Both the position numbers and the translations under genes were made by a program. A DNA stretch of 38,943 bases from Planctomycetota bacterium (GTDB lineage Bacteria; Planctomycetota; JACQVV01). Under the pieces are notes generated by a model, which did no database searches, was not told the origin of the DNA, and saw nothing but the letters and a program-made list of their open reading frames with translations. Shown piece after piece: positions 8,182-16,228 of this stretch. How positions within the stretch are numbered: position 1 is the first letter of the stretch; each line of letters begins with the position of its first letter. The stretch spans positions 1-38,943 of the forward strand of contig JACQVV010000307.1 in assembly GCA_016209595.1 (NCBI GenBank). The letters are read 5' to 3'.

Positions 8182-10230
8182 TCACCAGGCTCGCTCGGGG
8201 ACTCGAGAGTCGGAAGCGACGAACTCGAACAGCTCTTCACGCGTCCGTCGCTCGGGAAGGGAGAGGGCGGATCCTCTGTCGGAGACTAACCAGCGCCGGG
8301 CTCGATGGAGATTCAGACGTTCCTCGAGGAAATCGCTCCCGGAGAGGCCCGCGGGGGACGGCTCGGCCCGCCGCTCGACCCGAAGACCGATTTCGGCCAA
8401 GCGGTCGAGCGTCGAAAAGACCCACCGATCGTCCGCTTCGCCAAGGCCGAGTTCGCCGAGGAGCTCCCACAGGAACAAGGAGCCATTCGTGGTTCCGCAC
8501 GCCTCGTCTCCCAGTATCTTCGTTGCCTTGGCCGCGGACGACGGGGAGTCGAAGGCCTCTAGGATCGCGAGGTCGACTCGGTCGAGGAGCCAGGCTCGTC
8601 CTTCCTCCTCGCGCGTGTCGACGAGGATTCCGCGGTCGCCGATCCTCGCCACCGCGAGCCTCGCGCCGGCCCGGTAGCGGTCGCGCCAGCGCTCGATGGC
8701 CGACGCGACCGGACCCGCGATGAATTCGTCGAGACCCTCGGGTCGAGGCTGCGCGTAGTCGTACTTGAAGAAGACGGCCAGCTCGCGGACCATCGCCGCC
8801 TCGAATGGGTAGACTTGGCCGTACTCAGGGGCGGGGCGTAGCTTCGCCATCCCGAGCGCCTCCGGACGCTCGAAGAAGGGACTGAAGCGTTCGCAGATCA
8901 CCGGCACCAGGGCAAGTGGAGGCGGGAGGTGATGGAGCGCAGGTATCCGCGCCACGATGTCCTGGTAGTCCGCGAGGGTTTCACCCGGGAAGCCATAGAG
9001 GTGGGTCCACACCGTCTCGATTCCGAGGGTGAGGCAGTTCTTGAGACATTCGACGTTTTGCAGGAACGTCGTTCCCTTCTTCATGAGAGCGAGGACGCTG
9101 GACGAGAGGCTCTCAATCCCGGGCTGGATGCGGTCCACCCCGGCCTCCTTCATGATCTTCATCTTCTCGTGGGGCAGGTTCGCCTTCGTCTCGAAGTAGA
9201 GGGAGACTCTCGGCCGCCGGGCGAGCTCGGGGAGCACGGAATCGAAGTAGCGGAAGTCCATGATGTTATCGACGAACATGATTTCCCGCGGAGCGAAACG
9301 GGTCCGAACTCTCTCAACCTCAGCCAGGACTCGTTCCGGGGACTTTCGCCGGTAGGCCATGCCCTGGCCGTTCAGGCCGCAGAACGTGCAGTGGTGCTTC
9401 TCTCCCCACCAGCATCCGCGGGAACCCTCAAGGGGGAACTGTTCCAGGACCTCCGAAAGTCCCAGACTCCGGGCCTGGTCCACAAAATCGTCGAAGTTGG
9501 GGAAGGGCGTCGCGTCGAGGTCGCGAACGAGTGGGCGAGGGACCACTTGCCGGAGGTTGTGACGCCCGACGAGCCCGGGGGTCTCGAACGGGTTCCCGTC
9601 GCCGCTCAAGAGAGCGCGGGCGAAACGAGGAAACGTCTCCTCGGCCTCCCCCTTGAAGGCGTAATCGAGCTGCGGGAAGGCGGCGAGGAGCGCGCGGCTC
9701 ATGTCCCCGTCGGCGTTGGGACCGCCGACGACGATCGCGATCTCGGGGTATCGACGCTTGATGAGAGCCGCGAGCGCCATCGACGAGAGCGTCTGGTTGA
9801 AACAGGAGGTGAACCCGACGACAGCATAGTCCCGCCACGCGATGGCGGCCATGCAGTCCTCGAGGAACTCGGGGATGCGATCGGCCACGTCCAGAGCGAA
9901 TCGGACGCACTGGGCGACCTCGTCGTCTCGCCCCTGGAAGCGGCAACCGGTTCCGAGCATCGCGTGGGCGATCGGGGGGGTCATGAGTTCGGGGAACAGC
10001 GTCCTGGCGAAGAGCCAATCTCCCACGACCGCAAGCGAGCTGTAGGCCGTGAGGTGCTCCATCCAGAGGACCCCCTCCCGCCCTCGAGGGAAGTACTTCG
10101 CGAACATCGTGAGCCCGAAGTAGCGGACGTCGCACTCGACCCCACTTCTCGTGAGACAGGGTTTGAGGCTCGCGAGGCCCATCACCGGCGAGATACCGTA
10201 GGGCATAGCCACGAGGAGGACCTTTTTCAC
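8182..10230 (-). CDS. RiPP maturation B12-type radical SAM protein (TIGR03975-like), copy 2
   Basis: This encodes 682 residues from a GTG at 10228-10230. That GTG overlaps the stop of the upstream gene as GTGA, so the two are translationally coupled. Residues 1-220 form a cobalamin-binding-like domain (YAVVGFTSCFNQ, IVVGGPNADG, FKGEAEE). The motif SRGCWWGEKHHCTFCGLN follows, with C273, C281 and C284 (CX7CX2C). Barrel motifs VDNIMD, ETKANL, RIQPGIESLSSSVL and YGFPGE match copies 1 and 3. It is the last gene of the five-gene minus-strand operon. It probably installs carbon-centred modifications on the NHLP precursors. Its C-terminus differs from the other copies, which suggests different substrate positions. 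Confidence 0.9.
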   Translation of the reverse strand: MKKVLLVAMPYGISPVMGLASLKPCLTRSGVECDVRYFGLTMFAKYFPRGREGVLWMEHLTAYSSLAVVGDWLFARTLFPELMTPPIAHAMLGTGCRFQGRDDEVAQCVRFALDVADRIPEFLEDCMAAIAWRDYAVVGFTSCFNQTLSSMALAALIKRRYPEIAIVVGGPNADGDMSRALLAAFPQLDYAFKGEAEETFPRFARALLSGDGNPFETPGLVGRHNLRQVVPRPLVRDLDATPFPNFDDFVDQARSLGLSEVLEQFPLEGSRGCWWGEKHHCTFCGLNGQGMAYRRKSPERVLAEVERVRTRFAPREIMFVDNIMDFRYFDSVLPELARRPRVSLYFETKANLPHEKMKIMKEAGVDRIQPGIESLSSSVLALMKKGTTFLQNVECLKNCLTLGIETVWTHLYGFPGETLADYQDIVARIPALHHLPPPLALVPVICERFSPFFERPEALGMAKLRPAPEYGQVYPFEAAMVRELAVFFKYDYAQPRPEGLDEFIAGPVASAIERWRDRYRAGARLAVARIGDRGILVDTREEEGRAWLLDRVDLAILEAFDSPSSAAKATKILGDEACGTTNGSLFLWELLGELGLGEADDRWVFSTLDRLAEIGLRVERRAEPSPAGLSGSDFLEERLNLHRARRWLVSDRGSALSLPERRTREELFEFVASDSRVPERAW

Positions 10231-10817
10231 GCGATCTTCGCCGGCGCCCCCGGAGGCGCGCCTCCAGGAACGGGTGCCCTGATCCGTATGAAGTAGCTCT
10301 CGACGAGCACGGTTGGAGGGAAGGGAATCCGGCAGATCGCCAGGTCGTGGACGCTGATCCCCCACTCCCGCATTCGGTGGAAACGGAAGAACTCCTCGCA
10401 AGGTCGGGGCAGCTCCCTTGCCTCGGAGGAAAGATCGACTCCGTCGACGGGATCCCCGCCTTGCCACATTCGGTGTCGGAATCGGCCGAGCGAGAAGTCG
10501 TAGTCGTACCAGACGCCCCTGGCGTCCGCCGCCCTCGAGAGGTGCTGAGCGCGGTCGGGACCCAGGAAGTCCGAACCCGCCTCCTCGAACAGCTGTGTCC
10601 AGGGCGAGTGCAGGGTCCGGACGAGCCCCACGTAGCACGAGGCCCTCGGGAGCCCGCTCTCGACCGGGAGGAACAACGGGTCGTGCCCCATGCGCTCCAG
10701 GGCGGCGAGGATCCCATCCGCCGACGTTTCGAGAAAAAGCCCCCGGCGCCGAAGTTCGCATCGGCTACCCTCGGGCCGGAAGAATCCGAAGAAGCGTCTG
10801 GCCTCCTTGGCATCCAT
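10227..10817 (-). CDS. Unrecognised protein in the radical SAM operon
   Basis: This encodes 196 residues from the ATG at 10817 (MDAKEARRFFGFFRPEGS). No family is recognised. It has no signal peptide or membrane helix. It contains several aromatic patches (VWYDYDFSLGRFRHRMWQGG) and ends in a Pro/Gly/Ala-rich tail. It lies 14 bp after the short radical SAM gene and couples by GTGA to the large radical SAM gene that follows. The constant company of two radical SAM enzymes suggests a dedicated partner, such as a substrate adaptor, but this is inference from position only. Confidence 0.65.
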   Translation of the reverse strand: MDAKEARRFFGFFRPEGSRCELRRRGLFLETSADGILAALERMGHDPLFLPVESGLPRASCYVGLVRTLHSPWTQLFEEAGSDFLGPDRAQHLSRAADARGVWYDYDFSLGRFRHRMWQGGDPVDGVDLSSEARELPRPCEEFFRFHRMREWGISVHDLAICRIPFPPTVLVESYFIRIRAPVPGGAPPGAPAKIA

Positions 10818-10831
10818 CTCGGGAGGGACCT

Positions 10832-12022
10832 TCAGGGGATGGGGAGGGTGGACTCCGGCACGAGACGGACCCCGCGTGCGGTCAGGACGCGCCGTTCGGG
10901 ATGCTGGAGGTAGAACGCCTCGATGTGTTTCATGAGCTCCTCGCGCGAGTAGGACTCCAGGAGGACGCCGCAGGTGTGGCACGGGTGCGTGTACCGATCG
11001 GGGAGCGCGTGCCCGCAGTCGTGCAAGTACTTCGCCAGCGCTCGGGGTCCCTGATGGTACATGAAGTCCACCATCGGGTCGTTCCTCATCCGATCGAGGA
11101 CATCGTCGAGTTCCTCGCTGAAGAGCTGGCCCAGAATCTGGCCGGGGAAGTTCACCCAGCTCGAACAGCACGGGGAGAAGCCGCCTTCGGGGATGACCGT
11201 GGGGTTCCTGCCAACTGATTCACAGGGATCGTCGGGTAGGAGGTCCACGTGGCGAGGTTCGCCTTCCTTCCCCAGGAGGATCCTCCCGCGGCCTTCGGTC
11301 GCCATACCCTGGTACTGGACGAGAATGCGAGACTGGACGATGTGGTCGGCGAGCTCGACGGCCCGGAGGCGGTCGCGCAGGGCGACCGCCTCTTCGACGA
11401 AAATCGTCTCGGCCGGATCGATCCCATACCTCTCGAGGAGGCCCAGGAGTTCTCGGGGCCACGACGTCCGGAGCGTCTCGAGAAAGCCACGGATTCCGGC
11501 CTCGTCTCCCACCGCGGGCAAGGACCCACCGTGGGCGAGGATCTCGGTCACGTGGGGCCGAATGGGGACGTCGTGATCGTGCTCGACGACGCAGGCGATC
11601 TCTCTGAGAAACCCAGCGTCCCCGAGGGCCTGGAGCGCGACATGGATCCGTTCGGCTGAGACATAGGGGAGATGGTAGCGGTCGATGGAGAGGTGCATCC
11701 GACCGAGTCCAGCCTTCCGGAAGGCCCCGGCGATCTCGGCGGCGGCGGAGGGTCGCGTCGCCCAGTAGCCGTTCGTGATGATCTCCGTCTTGAGCCCTAG
11801 TTCCGTGCATTCGCGCACGAGTTCGAGGATCTGCCGGCGGTGGATCAGGTTCTCGCCGCCGGTGAAGATGATCCCCGTGATGTATCGCGATCGCGCGGCC
11901 ATCTGCACGATCCGCCGCGCCTCTTCGAAGGGCATCGTGCGCCTCACTCGAGGTCCCGCGTGAGTGATGCAATGGTCGCACTCGGCGGTGCATCCGAGGG
12001 TATGGAAGAATGCGAGATTCAT
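10832..12022 (-). CDS. Short radical SAM enzyme with Cys-rich C-terminus, paralogue 1
   Basis: This encodes 396 residues and starts MNLAFFHTLGCTAECDHC. C11, C15 and C18 form the CX3CX2C cluster motif, followed by IIFTGGENL (the GGE motif for SAM) and IITNGYWA. The C-terminal part has a SPASM-like region: PEGGFSPCCSSWVNFPG, later ALAKYLHDCGH, then THPCHTCGVLL. This CC plus CHxC pattern is shared with the genes at 16229 and 21878, so the three are paralogues. The ATG overlaps the upstream stop as ATGA. Radical SAM/SPASM enzymes commonly modify ribosomal peptides, with auxiliary clusters bound by the C-terminal cysteines. The reaction is unknown. Confidence 0.88.
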   Translation of the reverse strand: MNLAFFHTLGCTAECDHCITHAGPRVRRTMPFEEARRIVQMAARSRYITGIIFTGGENLIHRRQILELVRECTELGLKTEIITNGYWATRPSAAAEIAGAFRKAGLGRMHLSIDRYHLPYVSAERIHVALQALGDAGFLREIACVVEHDHDVPIRPHVTEILAHGGSLPAVGDEAGIRGFLETLRTSWPRELLGLLERYGIDPAETIFVEEAVALRDRLRAVELADHIVQSRILVQYQGMATEGRGRILLGKEGEPRHVDLLPDDPCESVGRNPTVIPEGGFSPCCSSWVNFPGQILGQLFSEELDDVLDRMRNDPMVDFMYHQGPRALAKYLHDCGHALPDRYTHPCHTCGVLLESYSREELMKHIEAFYLQHPERRVLTARGVRLVPESTLPIP

Positions 12023-13212
12023 CGGCAGGTTTCCTGAGAAGCTCCTGGATCCAGGTGAATCTCGGGGCCGTTCCTGGCGAAGGCCTCCGTCTGGACCGCC
12101 TCGAAGGTCGATGGGCGACCCGCGAGGAGGCGTAGCTGGATTCCGATCAGGTGTCCAAACCGGATGCCCAGGGACCGGGCGTGCCGTTCTACGCGTTCCC
12201 CCGGCGCCAGCGCTTCGAGCGCCGGGTCCCAGTCCGGCAGGTAGCGGAGATTCCTCCCGAGGTCGAGAAAGTAGTCCTCTGGCAAGAGCCGCGAACCGAG
12301 AAACTCGACGCGAACGTGCCGCCCGGTTTCCGATCTCGCGAACCCTTCGAGCCAAGGGAAGAGGGCGTGATCCTCGGAAGAGGAGTAGACCTCCGTGACG
12401 GCGTATAACTCGCCACCCGGCTCGAGATGACGGACCGCGCCCTCGACGACGCGGCGGACGAGAGCGTCTCCGGTCGGACCTCCGGTGCCGTGGATCGCGA
12501 GTCCGATCTGGTGTGGAACCGGAATCGCGGGCGGGTCGGCAAGGATCCGGTCGAACCTCTCTCCGGCCACGGGGCGATAGAGGTCGCCATGACGGCAATG
12601 GTACTCGACGCCGTACATCGCCGCGTTCGCGCGAGCGACCTCGACCGCCTCTGGAGAGAGGTCCGTTCCGCCCACGCGTCTCGCCCTCCCTTCGATCGCG
12701 GCCAGGATTCCCGCGATCCCCCCTCCGCAGCCTAGGTCGAGGACGGACCCGACGCCATCCCACGCCCGCGTTCGCTCCACCAGCGCGACCGTGTCCAGGC
12801 CGAAGTAGACGGCGACGGAGCCCTCCTCGGTCCGGGCGTGCCGCAGGCGCGAGACGATGAACGGGAGATCCTCGAGGAGCACGATCATGTAACGATCGCT
12901 CCTCACGGTGCCGCCGGCGAGGTCGACGAGGCCGACCCGGGCGAGATCCTCGAGCAACCCAGGGTCGAGGACTAGCTCGACTTCGGCGCGAACTTGTTCC
13001 TGACCGAGGAAGAAGAGGGCGACCAGGGTCCAATTCTCCTGGGCGAGCTCCGGAGGTCGCTCCATGGAAGCGCATTCGCGGGCGAGGTGGCGCGCCATAT
13101 GGGCCGGCTCGGGATCCGTCAGCCTGGCGCAGGCGCGAGCGTACCCCCACTCCTCGAGCGCGCGACGGAATCGCCGCAGCGTCGGGAGGTGATCCGGGCG
13201 GATGCGGATCAA
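12019..13212 (-). CDS. DUF7059-type class I methyltransferase (small-domain MTase)
   Basis: This encodes 397 residues. The N-terminus (LRRFRRALEEWGYARA, then LFFLGQEQ and LARVGLVDL) resembles the DUF7059 domain that precedes some small-domain methyltransferases. SAM-binding motif I is VLDLGCGGGIAGILAA near residue 160, and the catalytic NPPY-like motif is ILADPPAIPVP near residue 230. DPPA in place of NPPY is used by several amide or amine N-methyltransferases. The start is a TTG at 13212, 16 nt after the upstream stop; a later ATG would cut into the N-terminal domain. The target could be a glutamine or amine on the peptide, or a ribosomal or release factor as in the HemK group. Confidence 0.8.
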   Translation of the reverse strand: MIRIRPDHLPTLRRFRRALEEWGYARACARLTDPEPAHMARHLARECASMERPPELAQENWTLVALFFLGQEQVRAEVELVLDPGLLEDLARVGLVDLAGGTVRSDRYMIVLLEDLPFIVSRLRHARTEEGSVAVYFGLDTVALVERTRAWDGVGSVLDLGCGGGIAGILAAIEGRARRVGGTDLSPEAVEVARANAAMYGVEYHCRHGDLYRPVAGERFDRILADPPAIPVPHQIGLAIHGTGGPTGDALVRRVVEGAVRHLEPGGELYAVTEVYSSSEDHALFPWLEGFARSETGRHVRVEFLGSRLLPEDYFLDLGRNLRYLPDWDPALEALAPGERVERHARSLGIRFGHLIGIQLRLLAGRPSTFEAVQTEAFARNGPEIHLDPGASQETCR

Positions 13213-13228
13213 GGCCGGGACCCGCCCG

Positions 13229-14650
13229 TCAGGCCGTGGCCGCGGCCTGCGAGTCCGACCACGTGATCGGCGCGCCGGCGACCTTCTCGTCGGCGAGCCC
13301 GACCCGTCGGTGGAACATCCGGTACTCCTCCATGATCTGATCGCGCGGGAACCCCGGGAGGTCGAATGTGATCCTCCCTCGCGAGGCTTCGTCGTCGTGA
13401 TCCTTGGAGAGGAGCCCCATCTCCTCGGCGGCGCGGCGAAGCTCGGTTCCGGCGTAAGGGTTGCAGACCGAGAGATAAACCTGCCGTGGCCTCGCCCCCT
13501 TGACCAGTTCCAGGGTCTCCTTGTAGTCCTCGTAGGTCTCGCCAGGGATGCCGATCATGACGTAGAGGTTCACCGCCAGCCCCCGGTCCTGCGCCTGTCC
13601 GACCGAACGGAGGAGATCGGCGTTCGAGTAGTAGCGCTTCAGGAACTTGCGGATGCGCTCGCTCCCGGATTCGAGCCCGATGTTGATGAACGAGAAGCCC
13701 GCTCGACTCATGGCGGAATAGAGCTCCGCATGATCGCAACGGGGCGTGATCCTCATGTTGGTTCCGAAGTCAATCCGGCGCCCGAGGTCGTTCCAGAGGC
13801 GCTCCAGATGCTGGCAGAATCGCAGGCAGTAGTCCGTCCGTACGTTGAAGGTCTCGGATTCGAAGTAGATGCGCGTCGCGATCGGGATGGTCTCGACGAT
13901 ATGCTCTATCTCGCGCATCACGTTTTCAGGCGAGCGGAATCGAACGTACTTTCCCTCGCTGATTTTCTGGAAGGCATGATTGCAGCAGTAGGTGCACTGG
14001 AACGGGCAACCGCGCGAGACGAGGATCTGCTGGGCGAACCCGGGGAACTCGATCCAGGGATCCCACATCTTCCGGTCCGGGAACGGCAGGGAGTCGAGGT
14101 CCGGCATGAACTCGCGGGTCGGATTCTTCTCGATCTCGGACCCTCGGCGGAACCAGAGGTTGCGGATCCCGGACGGCGCCTTGCCTTCCTTCAACTGCCC
14201 GACGAGTTCGAGGGTGGGGCATTCCCCCTCTCCCAGGCAGATGGCGTCGAAGTCCTGGATCGTCTGCTCGGGCGCGAGCTGGATGTGAGGGCCTCCGGCG
14301 AGGTTGAAGACGTCTTCGCGCCGCGACTTGACGTACTTCGCGATCCGAACCACGTGCGAGTACTCGCGCTGGACGGACGTGTAGCAGACGAGACGTGGAT
14401 CGAACCGGTCGAGAACCCCGTCGATGACGCCGGTGTCGAGTTCCTTGTCGAGGCTGGTCGAGAGGACGAGGATCTCCGTTTCGCAGCCGTTCGCCTGGAG
14501 GAAGGACGCGAGATACGAGACCCCAAGGTGGGTGTGCCAGGTGAAAGGGAGCGGTTTCGCCCGGGCCTCCGAGAACCTCGAGAAGCTGCCCGATCCTCTC
14601 CGGAGCTCGATGGGACGTTCCTCGAACGTGTAGACGAACAGCACGCGCAC
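13229..14650 (-). CDS. B12-binding radical SAM enzyme (BchE/elongator-like arrangement)
   Basis: From GTG 14650 this encodes 473 residues, starting with VRVLFVYTFEERP. A B12-binding-like domain comes first (THLGVSYLASFLQANG, LVCYTSV, FNLAGGPH, CLGEGE). The radical SAM motif is SRGCPFQCTYCCNH, with C215, C219 and C222 (CX3CX2C). The later NIGLESGSERIRKFL and MIGIPGETYEDY are classical for this class. The frame is open to 14722, but a strong promoter at 14702-14730 lies inside that extension, so the GTG at 14650 is preferred. It is the first gene of a five-gene operon. Likely chemistry is methylation or cyclisation of an unactivated carbon; the substrate is unknown. Confidence 0.88.
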   Translation of the reverse strand: MRVLFVYTFEERPIELRRGSGSFSRFSEARAKPLPFTWHTHLGVSYLASFLQANGCETEILVLSTSLDKELDTGVIDGVLDRFDPRLVCYTSVQREYSHVVRIAKYVKSRREDVFNLAGGPHIQLAPEQTIQDFDAICLGEGECPTLELVGQLKEGKAPSGIRNLWFRRGSEIEKNPTREFMPDLDSLPFPDRKMWDPWIEFPGFAQQILVSRGCPFQCTYCCNHAFQKISEGKYVRFRSPENVMREIEHIVETIPIATRIYFESETFNVRTDYCLRFCQHLERLWNDLGRRIDFGTNMRITPRCDHAELYSAMSRAGFSFINIGLESGSERIRKFLKRYYSNADLLRSVGQAQDRGLAVNLYVMIGIPGETYEDYKETLELVKGARPRQVYLSVCNPYAGTELRRAAEEMGLLSKDHDDEASRGRITFDLPGFPRDQIMEEYRMFHRRVGLADEKVAGAPITWSDSQAAATA

Positions 14651-14701
14651 CGGGCGCCCTCGAACGAGTGGAGATCCTCTTTCCTGTTTCCTGCGTCGAA
14701 G

Positions 14702-14730
14702 AGGATATCCTGCGTCGTCCACGGTGACAA
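14702..14730 (-). promoter_or_regulatory. Sigma70-like promoter of the five-gene radical SAM operon
   Basis: On the minus strand, TTGTCA (14725-14730) and TATCCT (14702-14707) are separated by exactly 17 bp. The expected start of transcription is near 14695, which leaves about 45 nt before the GTG at 14650. The site argues against the upstream GTG at 14722 as the true start codon. Confidence 0.55.
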
Positions 14731-14807
14731 GGGCACGGCGCCGCGTCGCCCTCCCCGGCCGCGACCCATCCGAGAGGATCGAGACCCGGTGGTAGACTCC
14801 GGAAGCG

Positions 14808-15794
14808 ATGAACGAGCCCCTCCTACACGAGCTGGAGGCGATCTATTCGGGGATCGAGCCTTGGGAGGGGTGCGTCCCCCGGGGCTTCGGCGCGAGTTTC
14901 CTCGGCGTCCTGACGGATCTCTCCTTCGTCATGCGGGGGCCCGAGAAGGACGCCCGGTTGGAAAACGCGCGCTCGGATCGCTACGAGCGAACCCGGCTTC
15001 CGTCGCGAGGGGAGCCCGAGTACTACGAAACGGGGACCGTCCTTCGCTCCGCCTCCCTCGCCCGGGATCGGTTCACGATGATCGAGCTGGGGGCCGGCTA
15101 CGGGCCCCACCTGGTCTCCGCGGCGGTGGCCCTCCGGCGATGGAATCCGTTGCCAGCCCTTCTCGTCGGCGTCGAGCCCGAACCCACGCGCTTCCAGTGG
15201 ATGTGCCGCCACTTCCTCGCCAACGGCGTCGAGCCTTCGAGCAACCGACTTGTCCATGCGGCCGTCGTCCCGGACGCGGTCGCGTCGCCCTGGGAGCTCT
15301 TCCCCGAGGGCGTGCCCGACTGGCCGGCGCACGCGATCGCGTCTCATTCGGACCCGATCGAGAACCAGCGCCTGATCGACCTGGTCCAGATCGGCCTCGG
15401 CATAGAGGGCGAGATCGACGAGGGTCCCTACCGGAGAGAACGCTTTCGGCTGAGGCCCGTCGCTGCGATCGACCTGGGATCGATCCTCGACGACCTCGAG
15501 GAGGTCGACCTGGTGCACATGGACATCCAGGGGAAGGAGGACGTCGTCCTTCCGGGCGCGATCGAAAGGGCCACTCGAAAGGTCCAGACCTTCTGCATCG
15601 GGACCCACTCGCGCTCGATCGAGGATGGCCTTCGGAATCTCTTCCTTGCGAATGGCTGGCGGCCCCTCGCCGACTTCGCGGGCGGCGTCGTGCACTCGGT
15701 CCGCCGAGACCGCCTCGATCTGGTGGGAAAGGACGGCATCCAGATCTGGGAGAACGATTCCTTCTCGAGGGGATCGCCTGGGGGCGGTCGCTGA
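14808..15794 (+). CDS. FkbM-family methyltransferase
   Basis: This encodes 328 residues. SAM-binding motif I is MIELGAGYGPHLVSAA from about residue 91, followed by LVGVEPEPTRFQWM. The FkbM signature VDLVHMDIQGKEDVVLPGA, where the MDIQG stretch is diagnostic, precedes FCIGTHS. FkbM enzymes typically O-methylate natural products or sugars. It is divergent from the B12 radical SAM gene, with about 160 bp between the starts. The product ends in a Gly/Arg-rich tail. No downstream partner is close: a 430-bp gap filled with palindromic repeats follows. A role in tailoring the peptide or its sugars is likely but not shown. Confidence 0.85.
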   Translation: MNEPLLHELEAIYSGIEPWEGCVPRGFGASFLGVLTDLSFVMRGPEKDARLENARSDRYERTRLPSRGEPEYYETGTVLRSASLARDRFTMIELGAGYGPHLVSAAVALRRWNPLPALLVGVEPEPTRFQWMCRHFLANGVEPSSNRLVHAAVVPDAVASPWELFPEGVPDWPAHAIASHSDPIENQRLIDLVQIGLGIEGEIDEGPYRRERFRLRPVAAIDLGSILDDLEEVDLVHMDIQGKEDVVLPGAIERATRKVQTFCIGTHSRSIEDGLRNLFLANGWRPLADFAGGVVHSVRRDRLDLVGKDGIQIWENDSFSRGSPGGGR

Positions 15795-15885
15795 CCCACG
15801 CCGCCTTCTGCTTCGACTTCGACGTTCGACGTTCAGAGTTGGGCGTTCGAGGTTCGTCCCTTGGTCGGTGCGAGGCGCGGCCTCG

Positions 15886-16051
15886 CTAGCAGGCCGACTG
15901 TATAGTCATTTGGGCTACGCGCGGCGCTTTCGGCCGATCTCTTGGTCGCGAATCCTCGCCGTATCCTCCTAATACGACTGCGGTTCGCTCCTCGATCTCG
16001 GCCGAAATCGCTCGCGCTCGCCTCCGAGGCACGTTATCCACGGGCCGCTAG
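15886..16051. mobile_element. MITE-like palindromic element C (166 bp)
   Basis: CTAG occurs at both ends (15886-15889 and 16048-16051), consistent with a 4-bp target duplication. The arms read CTAGCAGGCCGACTG and, inward from the right, CTAGCGGCCCGTGGA. The inner inverted repeat TTTCGGCCGATCTC (15928-15941) pairs with GATCTCGGCCGAAA (15993-16006), and the same 14-mer pair occurs in element B. There is no coding capacity. It lies 90 bp past the FkbM stop. Confidence 0.72.
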
Positions 16052-16055
16052 ACAC

Positions 16056-16221
16056 CTAGAAGAGGGCCCACGTTGAAGAATGAGTCAAGTTTGGGACCGC
16101 GTCGGTCGTCGTTCTCGTGGTCGTGGTCGTGATCGGTAGTTTCGTCGTTCCGCCGGCCATCGACCACGACCACGAAAAGAAAAGGGGGGTGCCTTGCAGG
16201 GCTGGGGCGGAGCCCCGCTAG
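16056..16221. repeat. Second CTAG-bounded palindromic unit next to element C
   Basis: The segment also runs from CTAG (16056-16059) to CTAG (16218-16221) over 166 bp. It contains a perfect 14-bp inverted repeat, CGTGGTCGTGGTCG at 16116-16129 with its complement at 16161-16174. A GGGGC/GCCCC hairpin near 16203-16216 lies at its right end. Its outer arms do not match the other elements convincingly, so it may be a different repeat family or a decayed copy. It ends 7 bp before the next radical SAM start. No gene is seen in 15795-16228. Confidence 0.45.
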
Positions 16222-16228
16222 ACATGCT

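Noticed and set aside
14651..14722. N-terminal extension of the B12 radical SAM protein from GTG 14722
   Set aside because: A promoter with TTGTCA and TATCCT at 17-bp spacing lies inside it and the extension is Arg/Gly-rich without similarity to the family's start.
13202..15889. Long plus-strand open frame (895 codons) across the B12 radical SAM and FkbM genes
   Set aside because: It runs antisense to the B12 radical SAM gene and out of frame with the FkbM gene. It has no recognisable motifs and no start signal.
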